This document shows positions 1 through 17,459 of a DNA stretch of 64,000 bases, piece by piece (within the stretch, counting starts at the first letter, position 1; each line of letters begins with the position of its first letter). The notes beneath the pieces were generated by a model. That model was not told the DNA's origin, ran no database searches, and worked only from the letters and a program-made list of their open reading frames with translations. Position numbers and translations under genes: made by a program. The stretch lies in assembly GCF_964340395.1 (NCBI RefSeq), contig NC_135551.1:20786003-20850002 (forward strand), in the 5' to 3' direction. The stretch comes from Glandiceps talaboti (lineage: Eukaryota > Hemichordata > Enteropneusta > Spengelidae).

Positions 1-2949
1 ATCAACACTTGCATCTTAACTTGTCCTTCTTTCTTTTCTGACTGAAAATGTAAAAGTACACCTGCAGCAGGATTTTTCAAAAGTAATCAATAATATCATG
101 GAGCCACATTATGTATGGTAAAAAATGTTACTGTGAGATTGAAATTATGCATAGAACCTCCACCAACGTGGGGGAGGGGGGTCTATGGATTATACAAACG
201 ATTTGAATATTATAAAAGGTGGGTTATTGTTGTTGTTATTGTTGTTGTTTTGCTTTTGTTTATGTTTTGTTTATTTGTTTTTTGGGGGGTTTGTTTGGTT
301 GGTCTTTTTTGTGGGGGGGGGGTAATTGCTTAATACTTGACAATTAATATAAGAATATTGTCAATAAGAATCGAAAATGGAAGTTAACACTGGAGAATGT
401 TTATCACGGAAAGGATTCATCTCTCTTTTGGACTGATTTTACCATACAATGTTTTTGATATGTTACAGTCACTGAGGACAAGAGTCAATCAATCATAAGA
501 TGTCAAAACATCATCCATTTTAAATTTTCTTTTAACAACAATACACTCCATATTTGTTTTTTTTCAGTTGATTGAACAAAGTTGTCATGGTAGAATCAAA
601 CTCAATCGCAAGAATGAAACAAACATTAAATTACATTATTAGTGTAGTATTTTACCAGAGGTGGTGATTTTTTTTCAATGAGGGAAAACATACGGTTAGC
701 GTATCTCTCGCGGAAATGGTAATCACAGTAGTCTCATTAGAAACTAGCAACCTCCACTTTTCTTCCCGCTGCTAAGAAATAATCTGATGTATCTATTCAA
801 ATCACGATTGACGTCCAAGATAAATGAGGTCTAGACATGTAAAGCTTGCCATTGTATATAAAAAACGAGGGATATGATGTACGTAGCGAGTTTTCACCCC
901 ATTAAGAGCAAGAATTTTATCGGCTCTGATTCATACATTTTATAGTTCACAAATGTAATTAGGAAATGCTACAGATTTTTATCATTCCATTTCAGCTGCA
1001 AAGATACTCCACAATCAGACGTATTCAAAGCTCGTAAAAATATATTCATGTGTGTGTTGCTTAGAGACTTCAGAAATCGTTAGCGTTAACATTGCTGTGT
1101 AGTTGCCATGAAGCATCATTTTGTAAACCTGATATAAGTTATCACAAATATAGCGCTAGCTGCAATTAGTACGTAAGAGGAAACATTTTTTCCTTCAATC
1201 ACTCCCATCGAGTCCATGTTTATTACATCTGGGGAAATTATTAAGATGTGTCTACCGATCTCTCAACTCAGATTATTGATAAAACAGTATCTTAGGCGAT
1301 GATAACGAATGCAACGTCGTTCATCATGTTGGCACCGTACGCTTTATAGTGAAAGCCGGGGGTATAGGACGTTATCAACATATTTTTACCTGACAGTTAA
1401 AAGATGACAAAGAAAGCGATGCTGGGAGTGTAAGCTACTCATTTATAGATCATAACTCCGGGTTATGAAAGGGTTGCTTTTAAAAACTAATCAAATTTCA
1501 TATTGTATATTGCACTATGATTTGAGGTTCACCTTGTTTCATTTTAGGACTTAACGAAACAAGTTATTAGCTACTTCCGATAATCTGACCCCATAAATGT
1601 TCTGACTGATAAATCTTACCATTTTGTTCTCATAAAGGTATCTTTATTTAGACATTCTGTATATAATGATGCAGCTTGACTCGTTAAAATGAAAATTATG
1701 TTTGAAATCACGATGGAGTGCTGCAACAGAAGCTAGTACACTTAAAACAGAACGTCGTCTTGTTCGACAAAAATCTTAATAACATTGTACATTTATCGTC
1801 TGCCTCGAAAAGAATATAGTACCACACACACGACATCATCTGGAGCGGAAAAAATCTTGCCAGCACTAATACTGTAACATTTTATTTGAGTGAGTTTAAT
1901 ACCGTAAAGGTGATCCACACTCTTAGTTATTATATACTTTATAACATACTAAATGTAAAATATATTATATAATATAGCAAATTATTTTTCGATCTAAAAG
2001 AATGAAATCTATAAAAAAAAAAATGAAGTAAGCTCAAAGAAGATTTTTGTGAAGCAGACGACGCTCGCTTAGTTTCAGAATAACCGGCTACGGTCGTAAA
2101 GAATCTTAGAGATTTGCGCACTGTACTTTAGCTATAAAATGTAATGGGTCACGTCACCTGCCTTTGTCCAAAATATCATAAAACATTGTAAATGAGATAT
2201 AATGTTCGGCGAAAAAAAAGAAAGAATCTGTTGCTAATATCATGATAGTGTTGATGTCATAAAAGCATCCATGCATTTCAGATATCATCGTCTTCTTTTT
2301 TCTTTGATATCGCTGTAGGCTGGTGGCAGTATTGAAATGCGACGAGCGCATTAAGGCTCCTCCTTCAAAAATGCATCCTTTCCAATTTAACAACTCTACG
2401 GAAACTGACAGTCTAATGGATACAAATGAATCTTCATGTCCCTCATACAATGTAATCACACCCTGTTTCCATCAATGGACAATCGAACACGTTCAAGTTC
2501 TCAGGGCATGATATCTGACTAGTTTAGTCATGAAATGTCGGAATAACATGCGTTTTTATGTCCTGTCGTGATTTCTTATTGAGGCAAGAAAACAAGACTT
2601 GAAAACGTACCGGTATTCTACTCTACTCATAACGTGACACTGTCTTTTTTGGAAAAAGACATATACAGGCACACAAGCCTGAAGGTCTCAGAAATGCTCT
2701 TAGTGGACACGTAGCGCGGTGAATCGTTATATTAATTGGGGGTTGTCGAATACTTTGACATATGTCATTTTCGGTACTTCAAACACATACAAACAGATTA
2801 GATCTGAAAAGTATGGGACTTGGAACGTGACATAGATACTAACATATTCGAGGTAACAGAGTGATTTTGAATCAGTGTTTGAAATCTCCCCACCCCCCAA
2901 AAAAACACCTAGTGACCCATATACGCCCTTCGAAAGTCTAGTACGCATG
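1..2949. other. Gene-free AT-rich stretch
   Basis: I see no coding exon, RNA gene or mobile-element protein here. There is a T/G-rich low-complexity patch at about 225-325 and otherwise unstructured AT-rich DNA. The few open frames are under about 100 codons and show no recognisable domain. Confidence 0.5.
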
Positions 2950-7280
<4,331 letters not shown>

Positions 7281-7498
7281 CGTTGTGTGTGGATAATATC
7301 AATGTGTGGGGTTTAAGGTGCAGACTGGCACAGAGGCATAGAACTCACTATATTATAATTTCTCTCCGCGGGTATCCGTCAGGTGATAGTATATCAAGAT
7401 GGCTTTTGATATTCATTAAAAGAGATTCAAAACGTGCGAAATATCTTAACTTGGGTGATCAATATATCCTGGGCGCGCAACAGACTTCTTGCATGTAA

Positions 7499-7675
7499 AT
7501 CTTGGCTCGTAATTGGAGTTCCACAATTCTATCCGGAGGAGATAGGCCGACCGTGGAGGCAATTTGACCCAACTGAGAGACTAATACTATGCCGGTAGGT
7601 GCGCATTGCACGATAAACGTACCCAATTCTCGAATTACGGCATACTTGTCAGTTATTTGGCATCGAAATGTGATT
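7499..7675. repeat. Copy A of a 170-bp local duplication
   Basis: This segment is repeated in the same orientation at 8123-8290 with high identity, including a shared core of roughly 30 bases around the GTGCGCATTGCACG stretch. On the minus strand copy A is an open frame (7683-7459, 74 codons) preceded by a plausible CAG acceptor. I recognise no domain, and it may be a fragment of an old element or exon. Confidence 0.75.
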
Positions 7676-8122
7676 TGCTGCATAACAGTGTCTAAACCTC
7701 CATACCAGATTATATTTGTTTATTGAAAAGAACACAATTTATGTATTAATTTATTATTATTACCATGATCATATTTATTTCGAGATTTTTGACATGAGTT
7801 GATATGAGATTATATTTGATATCAATATCAAATGATTGATAAGTAATCAGGTTACAGAGGATAATAAGTTTAGTCAAGTGAGTTTGCCCAGAACGTGATT
7901 TGTACTGACAAGGTCATAGCAATATAGTAGATAAAAGAATCGTACAGTAGTAAGTGTACAGCATATACATACAAATCACTGATCAATTCATAATCCGTAT
8001 AGTGTGCAGGATGTATTTTTGGGTGTACAAAGAGGTTAATGAACCGAGGCAGTTTTGGTTTTCCAATTGTCATAACCCTCAAAGAAATTTAGTCAACATT
8101 TTTAAGTACATGTAGTTGAAGT

Positions 8123-8290
8123 AATCTTGACTCGTAACTGGAGTTCCATTATGTCAGGAGGAGATAGACCAACCGTGGTGGCAATTTGACCCTACTGAGA
8201 GACTAATGGTATGTCGGTAGGTGCGCATTGCACGATAAACGTACCCAAATTACGACATACTTGTCAGTTATTTGTCATCCAAATGTGATT
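8123..8290. repeat. Copy B of a 170-bp local duplication
   Basis: Direct repeat of 7499-7675. Relative to copy A it has lost 7 bases inside the minus-strand reading frame and carries a TTG-to-TAG change. If copy A was ever coding, copy B is the broken one. Confidence 0.75.
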
Positions 8291-8583
8291 ATAAAATAAA
8301 GACGTACATTTGACAATAGCAGGGGAGCAGGGTAAATATAGTGCTCAGTGCCGTTGCCAGCTCTAAAGACGCACTAGATAAAGAAGAACAGTATGACGCA
8401 GTCTATGAGAGTGACTGTGATGGTCTATATGGGTTAACATGTTAGTAGAAACTGGCTGATCATTGAAAGAAAGAATATATAAACATGTAAGATTACTCAC
8501 AGAAAGAGACAGAAACTGTCTGCGCTAATATGAAAAAGGACAGGACGCCATTATTAAGGTTCACCTATTAAGAAGGTTCAGAT

Positions 8584-8856
8584 CTAGATATTGGATAGAG
8601 AATCAATAGCCTGGAACAGAAAAGAACGTAATAAGTCAATACATATCAAATTATGAGGGAAACGCTCAGCAGGGACGATGGGTTCACTATACCAACCTGG
8701 ATGTATCATTACTGTGGGAAGAGACTCGAGGAACCGTTTGTAACAGTCACGCCACCTTAGGCAAGAGTTCGTGACCCTTTTTAGGCTCATGGCCTCATTC
8801 CCAGATGAACGGATGGCCTTCAGTTGTCGAAATATTGGAAGTCTCGGGTATTGCAC
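8584..8856 (-). other. Unrecognised 90-codon open frame
   Basis: A minus-strand open frame with somewhat higher GC than its surroundings, ending near copy B of the 170-bp duplication. It has no recognised domain, signal peptide or membrane segment, and no convincing splice sites were fixed. It could be an exon or a fragment of a decayed mobile element. Coding status is doubtful. Confidence 0.15.
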
Positions 8857-9058
8857 TGATTATTGGCAACATTAGCTTGCGTTTCAATATGAAGTCAGAT
8901 TATCTACCAAGAACCACTAATAAATGTCACTTTAACACTTTAAAACAAACATATATTGAAGAGGTGGGACTATGAACACTATAGTACTTGGTAGAATAAT
9001 ATCAGAATAATTAATGTACATGTTCCGTTTGTCGCTTTTACCGTTATCACCCCATGCA

Positions 9059-9255
<197 letters not shown>

Positions 9256-10165
9256 CACAGAGAGTCCGATATAATGTTTTTCTTTATCTATTTTAAAAAG
9301 ATGGCCCGTTACCTTGCGATCGACATAGAAACACAATTCAGGCGGTAACTTAACATGTGTTTATATCAAAACGGCCTTTTAACTCCACATCACACTGTCG
9401 TACCTTATAAAATGAGTGACGAAAAGATGCTTTTTTTAATGTAAGAAGATTTATATTTCAGTGGTACTTCACATGTGCAATGGAAGCCTTCCTAATACTC
9501 GTAACCCTGAGAAGCGAGAACTCAACAAGGAGAATGGCGTTCTTTGAGACTTTGTACAGACGACCAAGCAAGCACAAGGAAATAAGTTAACGACTCATTC
9601 AGTCAAAGAAAAACATGCTGCCCGTGAATAACAACTCGCTGCCTTATATTCTAAAGCTTTATGAAAGAAAAAAAATTATAACGAGGAAGACGTCGCTACT
9701 TTAAGTTGTTATCCCCATCTTTCTGATCGACACAAATTGAATAACCCTGAGGAAGATTTATATATGAATGAAAAAGACACTCCTTGTATTGTAAGTATGT
9801 TACCTGCGTGATTGAAATAATTGAAGACATTTATTTCATCCTTTTTATTATAAAATCATCTTTTACTTTAGGGAAAATATGAACAATACAATTCTTATGT
9901 CTGACGAACAATCTTCACAGTCATTTCCGTTGTGCTTGTCATTATATAAGCTTAACGTCTTTTCCTTGTTATTTTAAATTGACACATATCATTTTTTTTT
10001 TCTGCATGTGAATCACCCTTAAGCAGATGTACGAATGAAAGTCAGACATCATTTACGATGAGTGAAAGTTTAAATTTGTTTAGAATGATCGGAATTTTTT
10101 TTTCAAGCGCCTATAATACTATTTTTAAAAAAGGTAACTAGAGAGCTGTGTGTGTGCGTTTGATT

Positions 10166-10216
10166 GATTGTTTGTTTGTTTGTTTGTTTGTTTGTTTGTT
10201 TGTTTGTTTGTTTGTT
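10166..10216. repeat. (TTTG)n microsatellite
   Basis: About twelve tandem TTTG units, preceded by a short TGAT run. Confidence 0.95.
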
Positions 10217-10504
10217 TTATTTCATTTTTGATTAGTTAAATCATTCTTTATCACCAGGTATCTTACGTGAAAAATAAATTTTGAAATTGTAACGTGAATT
10301 TCAAAGATTAATCAGAATTGAATGATACGAAATTGATTTTATGATATTGTTTTGATTTTCCGCAAGGAAGTTCAGTCAAAATGTTTCTCTGATACCTGAT
10401 ACTTGGAATAGTTGTCTGATGCGTTGTCTTCATGATGAACTAAAGTACATGTATAGAAGTTGAACTAATGAACTGAGTAACATATTGCTTGTGCAGAGAC
10501 TTTT

Positions 10505-10880
10505 TTGGCAAAAGGTAAATCGCCCTGTAGTTAACCTATTCCATCAATAATAAATAACACGGCATGGATTTTGAAAACCTGGAATTACCGGTGCAGCTGG
10601 CGGTGACAACTGCAGCTGTTGGTTCGAACTCATTCACTATATGTATTCATATACAAGAGACTTCATGATTTAAATTTGCATAATACATAATACGCACATT
10701 GTTGAAATATTGGTAAAAGGTTGTGTACCCTACAGGTAATCTACTTTATCACATAAATAATGTTTGGAATTCGAAAATCTGGAATTACTCAGCTAGCGCA
10801 GCTGTAGTTGACATACCAGCTGTTATTTCGAACCCATTTGATGTGTATTCGTATACATGAATTAGGATTTAATCATTTTT
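10505..10880. repeat. Two tandem copies of a ~200-bp unit
   Basis: Unit 1 (about 10505-10700) and unit 2 (about 10715-10880) share the order: AAAGGT, CC-TGTAG/CTACAG, TAAATAA, CTGGAATTAC, GCAGCTG, CAGCTGTT, TTCGAAC-CATT, GTATTC-TATACA. Identity is moderate, so this is an old local duplication. No coding frame is conserved between the units. Confidence 0.7.
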
Positions 10881-11089
10881 TACATCAGTCTCTACTTTCA
10901 TACTCGATTCCACCTAGAGTGGCATACCACTAGGAGCACTATTCTGGAAAATAAGAAACTCGTTATTGATTTCAAACGGCGTCACAACAAATAGCGTTAT
11001 GTAGTATATACTGTTTTTCATTTTCACTTTTTGGATAAGGTGGTGTTCTGATAGTTATGTATGTCTATCTGCGGCTGTGCCTGTCTAAA

Positions 11090-11226
11090 TGTATGTATGT
11101 ATGTATGTATGTATGGAAGTATGTATGTATGTATGTATGTATGGAAGTATGTATGTATGTATGTATGTATGTATGTATGTATGTACGTACGTACGTATGC
11201 ATGGATGCATGCATGCATGTATGTTG
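11090..11226. repeat. (ATGT)n microsatellite
   Basis: Tandem ATGT units with GGAAGT, ATGTACGT and ATGCATGC variant blocks. Met-Tyr-Val-Cys and His-Thr-Tyr-Ile open frames on the two strands are repeat artefacts. Confidence 0.97.
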
Positions 11227-11299
11227 GGATGTGACGTGATATCACCGGTGTGGTGTCGTGTGTAATAATGAAATGCAATGAAAATCAGCTTACTGCTCG

Positions 11300-13157
11300 T
11301 GTGTGTATTCATTTGTTCCTAATTTACAAAAACCTTAGATAGCCATGTTAAAGGAATACTCAGTATCTAAATCAAAAGATGTGAAATTATTTGGTCAAAA
11401 TCTGACAATACTGGAAAGACTTAGTCTGAAAAATAACTTTTTTCGCAAAAAAGTGTAAGCCTTAAACCAGGTGAGCTGTCTACAAACTCAACATATATGT
11501 TATTAATTGTGTGTGATCCTTTGGATTATTAAAAACGAAAAACTACATAAAATACAGATGTAGTATTATAACTGTAGTCTAGTGTTTGATATGTAACAGT
11601 TCGGATAAAATTGTTTATACCTAAGGTTAGGCTGTGTAATTTAAAATTCTTTAATTTCTTTGTTTAGATCAATATATATATACTCAAAATCAACGATAGC
11701 TACATTCTGTATCAGAAACATCCAAGTCATTTTTTTCAATTCCCATAACATGTACTTTTATCAGTGGTATCCGACCTTGTGATGGAAATATATGTAAATG
11801 GAGCAAAAAACTCCAGCAAACCTTTTACCTATGAGTGCAACTCTCCACTAAAATCCAAGTACCTTATCTACCAAACGCAAGAAGCGAAAACATACATATC
11901 TCACGTTCCACATTGTCTTATCTTGTTCCTTCAATATGAGTCTACCAAGATCGTTGAGTACTTGTAATTCTTGCAAAAGTGTCTTCACAAAGTAAATTGC
12001 ATGTCGTTATCTGACACGATGTCCTTTAGCATACGTCGCTGACAGTGGATAACCTGGTAACATTTAAGTAAGGACTCTCCAGTTGCATGAAATTTCTTAG
12101 CAGCTGTTTTTGTTATTAAGTTCCTTTACGATCCCTGAACAAATATTGTGCAAAGTGTTAGAATAAATAGTGGGGTTCATTTTCGCAAACCAGAGCTGTT
12201 ATTTCTTCCGCGACACTGCGAAATAATGAGATTGGAGGCGCGTTTTGGACGGTGCCGTAAAAGAGGCTGAGGTTTACGACGATGGTGGGTTTAAGCATAC
12301 CTTGTTGTTGGCTGTTACATATTGTTTATTGTTATATGTACTGTTATTGTGTATTTATTTATTTATTAATTCATTTATGTATTTATTACTCTGTCACCAT
12401 TAAAGAATCATTGGCTAGAATTTTGACAATATTTTGATCAGTTCATAAAAGTTCAATGAAAACAAAAATCAAAATTCCTCCAACTGTGACGTGAATTCAC
12501 AAAGCACAGAGTTGCCTATCAAAAACATCTCTTGAAAACAAATCGTATTTGTGTTGCAACTAGAGCTATGATGGTAATTCCTGCGATTCAACGCAGTTAT
12601 GTTTTGTTCATATTGACCAACGTTTTAGTGGGAAAGCTCTCATCAATATAATACCGTATAAGACCGTTCATGAACAGCCACACCTAATTTCTAAAAAGGA
12701 GGTTTTATTCATATGTTGCAGAGGATAAACATTATAGCGGCAAATCTATCAATTTTGGACGCTTTGCTGTATTATAGTATGGCTAGACTTACATGTCATC
12801 TTTCCCAACAAATATTCAAGTTATGATTTCAAGTGTAAAAAATATTTGAAAGATACAGTCTACATTGTTTGGATAATAGTGTATTCTTGGTTGGCTTATC
12901 GCATGCTGTTTGAACTGGTATGTATCCTATTTTCAGAATGATCACCATTGTTATACCCAATTAATGATGTTTTTTATGTCCACATCTAATTTGACGTCTA
13001 CATCTATTTTGTAATCAATTAATTCCTTTACCTTTGTCTACATAGTATGTTTACTGAGGTTAATTTGTGTCATTTGCGAAGGGGAAGGGGTGCAAAAGTG
13101 TCTATATAAGTGAAACATGTATTGTCGAAAATTAATGCACATTGTTGTTTGTATATT
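11300..13157. other. Gene-free stretch
   Basis: No gene recognised. A 67-codon open frame at 11764-11967 has no recognised domain. The rest is AT-rich sequence without strong internal structure. Confidence 0.45.
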
Positions 13158-13543
13158 ACTATGTATGTATGTATGTATGTATGTATGTATGTATGTGTAT
13201 GTATGTATGTGTATGTATGTATGTATGTATGTAAGTATGTATGTATGCGTGAATGTATGTATGTATGTGTTTATGTATGTATGTATGTATGTATGTATGT
13301 ATGTATGTATGTATGTGTATGTATGTATGTGTGTGTATGTATGTATGTATGTGTGTATGTATGTATGTATGTATGTGTGAGTGTGGATGTATGTTTGTAT
13401 GTATGTATGTATGTATGTATGTATGTATGTATGTATGTACATGTATGTATGTATGTATGTATGTATGTATGTATGTATGTATGTACGTGTGTGTATGTGT
13501 GTGTATGTATGTATGTATGTATGTATGTATGTATGTATGTATG
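13158..13543. repeat. Long (ATGT)n microsatellite
   Basis: Nearly 390 bp of ATGT units with interspersed GTGT, GCGT and ACAT variants. Several overlapping open frames up to 200 codons on both strands are low-complexity translations of this array and its flanks. Confidence 0.98.
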
Positions 13544-14813
13544 TGCCATATGGCGATATTTTGAGAGAACACCTAGTGAAACTTATTCCACGCAAAGAAA
13601 TTGCGTGACTGTTCCAAAGGGATTTATTGTTAGTCGGCAACTAAAAGGCAGCTTGTGTAGCCAACCCAGATAAGCATAACCTTAACTATATAGCATTTTG
13701 ACGAGAAATCTTTATCAATAGGATACTTACATCCTCTTCAATTGGTAACTCATTTGTGCTACAAACAAAATGAATAGATTGTATTTACTATTAGTCACAT
13801 GCTACAAATCATTCTATCTTGTTATTCCCAATGTGATGACTCGGTAACATTAGAAAATGGGAAAACTGTCAGTAGTCTAATATAATCTCCTTGTCGGATA
13901 CTACATCCATGTGACAAGAGCTCTCTTGGTACATTAGGGTCATGCAGTGACAGATTTCTCCAGGTCGACATTATACTATTAGTATACGGTTATATAGGGC
14001 TTTTGATGTCGAATGCGTAGATTTTCAATCTGTACTCAACTCATCAAAAGTTAATGATGACGGCGATGTATCAGCTGTACGTCTGGGTATAGTTTAGTTT
14101 GAGATTACACCTTGTGATATTATATCTTATTCTTATTCAGTAAAGACATTTTGTCGACTGAGAGATGTTTAAAGTTAGATATTTTGATGTTTACGATATA
14201 CTTTAATATAATATACAGTTTAGAATAGTTTCCAGTCATGCGGTCAGGTGATTACTCAATTACAAGTTTGTTGTTATGCATGTTGCCTGTTTTTTACTCT
14301 ACAATCCGCTCAAATATCTAAGGTCAAAGTTATACAATACATACTATGTTTGTATGGTCATAAGTTCAAATTCAATGCAATATTAACAAATGACAAACTG
14401 TCAATGAGACCGTCCCAAAGTTCTCACAAAACTTTAATCAAATGAAATCAGAGTCTAAATCACGATATTGTAAAGGCAACATGCTTTGAATGTCATAACC
14501 TCAAACCAGTTAATCAATACGATCTCAACTTAATACTCGGCCACAGCCTTTAATAACGAATTCATTGGAGTGTAAATTCGCTGTAGGCTGACTCATAGAA
14601 AAGTTCGATCTATCAGCACACATACCTCGTTATCCGTACAAACAATATTACTTTTTGAATGAGTAGAATTGATATTTACGAACGACATCAGCACCTGTGA
14701 CTCTTCCATCGATTAACATTGATATGATTCCTGCTGTCGTGAATTCTGTATAACTTTCGATCAATCAATATTGATTCAGCACGTTTCATTCAATCGATAT
14801 TGCGGTAACGCAT

Positions 14814-15245
14814 ATGTTTTATCAAAACATTGATGATTTTACACCTAGTGACTTGAATGGTTGTTATGAATTGGTATTCCTAAAGAAAAAAATGAAATCC
14901 CAGATCGCATACAAAATGTATTCTCTAATTGTTTACGCAAGAAACAATACTGTGAAATATGAGACAGTTAAAGATAATACCAGATTTAAAACTAAAATCT
15001 ATCAATCATATTGCTTCTTTCAACGTTGTATTGCAAAGGAACAATGTAACTTCATAACAAACTGTAGAGTCAATATGTTGTTAGATGTGTTAGATTCGTC
15101 ACTTTGTAAACATAAATCCGGAAAGATCATATGTTGGTGTAATCTCTTCTTTTATAGAATATTAAACAGAGATAGTGTAATGCTCAGGTCAACGTGTAAA
15201 AATCAACAACATGACACTGTCATGATAACAGTAATATTCGCATAA
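14814..15245 (+). other. Long unrecognised open frame (143 codons)
   Basis: An uninterrupted 143-codon frame from ATG, not built from simple repeat. The product is Lys- and Cys-rich, with Cys near residues 17, 67, 72, 77 and 84 and several more towards the end. It has no signal peptide or domain I recognise. In DNA this AT-rich a frame of this length is somewhat unexpected by chance, but the base composition equals its surroundings and no neighbouring exon was found. It is either a fast-evolving single-exon gene or chance. Confidence 0.15.
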
Positions 15246-15299
15246 TAAAATCATTTTCATTTTATGTCATCCTGTATCTCCAACAAACCTGCATATTGC

Positions 15300-15683
15300 C
15301 AATATCAATCTAGCCAGATTGAAACTGAATGCCTTCCTTAAGGGCAGAGTCTTTAGAATTCTGCTTCTACACACATTCTTAAGATATAGCCTAATTACTG
15401 AAAATCATTAATTATGCAAATGATCCATTAAAACTACAAGCTATATTATCAAACTTTATATGACGCATGTGCTTTGTATGTTCCAAATTGTATGTACCAC
15501 ACTATATTGAACTTGAAACATGCATTTATAAGACATAGCCTAATTATCGAAAACTATTAATTATGTAAACAACTAATTAATATCAATGGCATATTAACTC
15601 AGTTCTAGCCATTATCCTAGCAAATATGTGAGCCAGATTTCGTTTGAATTGAGCCAGCGGTTTTTGAGAAAACAATGACACAG
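15300..15683. repeat. Dispersed-repeat-like sequence leading into (CAGA)n
   Basis: Two related blocks occur here: TATAGCCTAATTACTGAAAA at about 15385 and CATAGCCTAATTATCGAAAA at about 15535, each followed by an ATTAATTATG stretch. The segment ends with GAGCCAGCGGTTTTTGAGAA immediately before the tetranucleotide array. A unique body with an attached CAGA array recalls small invertebrate elements that carry microsatellites; this assignment is inferred. Confidence 0.45.
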
Positions 15684-15760
<77 letters not shown>

Positions 15761-15762
15761 TA
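15684..15762. repeat. (CAGA)n microsatellite
   Basis: About twenty CAGA units, followed by a CACA-rich tail. Confidence 0.97.
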
Positions 15763-17248
15763 AATACACATACAGACACACGCGCACACACACATACACA
15801 CGCATCCCATCCCTAAAATATAACCCTCCCTTCATGTCATTTCATGTCATTATGTAAACGTGTATGTTTTTCATCATATATGTTATAAAACTCAACTGGG
15901 CATGAAGACATGTATTAAACGTAATGTGTAATTACAAGTAATAATCGACCATTGATGCGAATAGTCTCGTATATTATTTGAAAAGTGAATGCGCTGCCGC
16001 ATGGTAGAACTAACGACTGGGCTTGTTTCCAATTTGGTTAATCTGTCTGATAAAATGTAAGCATTCGCATTCTGTAGGCGGCAATGTATTAGATTATGAA
16101 ATTACAATTTTATATTGAGATAAACGAACCTTTGCATGCCCGCTGTTTTTTTTCATATACACATGGCTGAATATTTTCATTTCCTTATTACGTCATGCAA
16201 GTGCAGAGAATTATAACTGTATTCGTGTTCTTAACTATATATGGTGATACATTGTTGAAAAAAACACGTTATTAGAATTATCAGTGAATGTCTGTAAATT
16301 AGAATTTCCATTCAAGTAATCGATTGCAAGGAATTTACTTATCTGATTAAAGAAAACACCAGTTAGACGCGAATATATTGATATTTGTTGTTATTACACT
16401 GTGATTTACTTTTAAATAAGAATTTGTCTTTGAGATAAAAAAAAAAAAAAGACGTTTGAATACTGCTGCTGGAATTCATTTAGAAAATACACTATATTTA
16501 GCTTGGCTCATTAGTCTTACACACCTTTTTCTAAGGAAGGATTAACTTTAAACTTTGATGATGGCAATACCTGATGCCAGCCTGTTTTGGTAAACTTTAA
16601 TTTCCACCTTTTCAATACATGAAATTAATTTCAATGAGTTTAACAAATCGATCATCAACGGTATTGACAGGAAGTAAACTCATTCGCCTGACTCTGATGC
16701 GGGTGCGTTTGTCTTATTTAGCATGATCCTTATACGAAAATCCCCGAAAACATGTTATGCTATTTCAAGTAGCGTCAACGTTTTACACACGATGTTAGGA
16801 ACGTTACAACTTATCGCACAACCTTGCTTGTAAATTATATTTCTAATGCATTGTTCGGGGGGGGGGATACGTTCTAGGTAAAGAGCACGGTAACTCTTAT
16901 AATCAGAATTTTGAAAGCATTGGATAAAAGGAGTACCACAGAGCTTCTCAGATAGATGACGAGTCCTTTTCATGTCATGTACACGAGATACTTCCGCCTA
17001 CTAGCGGGAATAGCTAATCAGGAAGAAAGTAAAATGGTACACGGGTCTCATTTAGGATCTTGAAATTGGCAATATAAAAGATTATCTTGACATTTTACGA
17101 TCATTATCATATTCTTGATATTTAGTTCCATGCTGGAATTAGTACATTCCGGTACATATATACCCGGAAATGATTAAACTTGTCAATGATATATTGCAAT
17201 ATTAGTAAAGGTATACATAGAGCGTCGACAGCAAAAGAGAAAAGTTGG

Positions 17249-17457
17249 AATACATACATACATACATACATACATACATACATACATACATACACACACA
17301 TACATACATACATACATACATACATACATACATACATACACACACATACACACACACAAACATACATGCATACATGCATGCATACATACATACATACATA
17401 CATACATACATACATACATACATACATACATACATACATACATACATACATACATAA
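17249..17457. repeat. (CATA)n microsatellite
   Basis: CATA units (the complement of ATGT) with CACACA and CATGCATG interruptions. Confidence 0.98.
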
Positions 17458-17459
17458 TG

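Noticed and set aside
10600-10660. tRNA-like TTCGAAC loop
   Set aside because: No acceptor or anticodon stems can be folded around it, and the motif belongs to the 200-bp duplicated unit.
13038-13673. Long open frames of His-Thr-Tyr-Ile or Met-Tyr-Val-Cys repeats
   Set aside because: Pure translation of the ATGT tetranucleotide array; a 4-bp repeat without stops stays open in every frame. The same applies at 11.1, 17.2, 33.5, 43.4, 62.6 and 63.1 kb.
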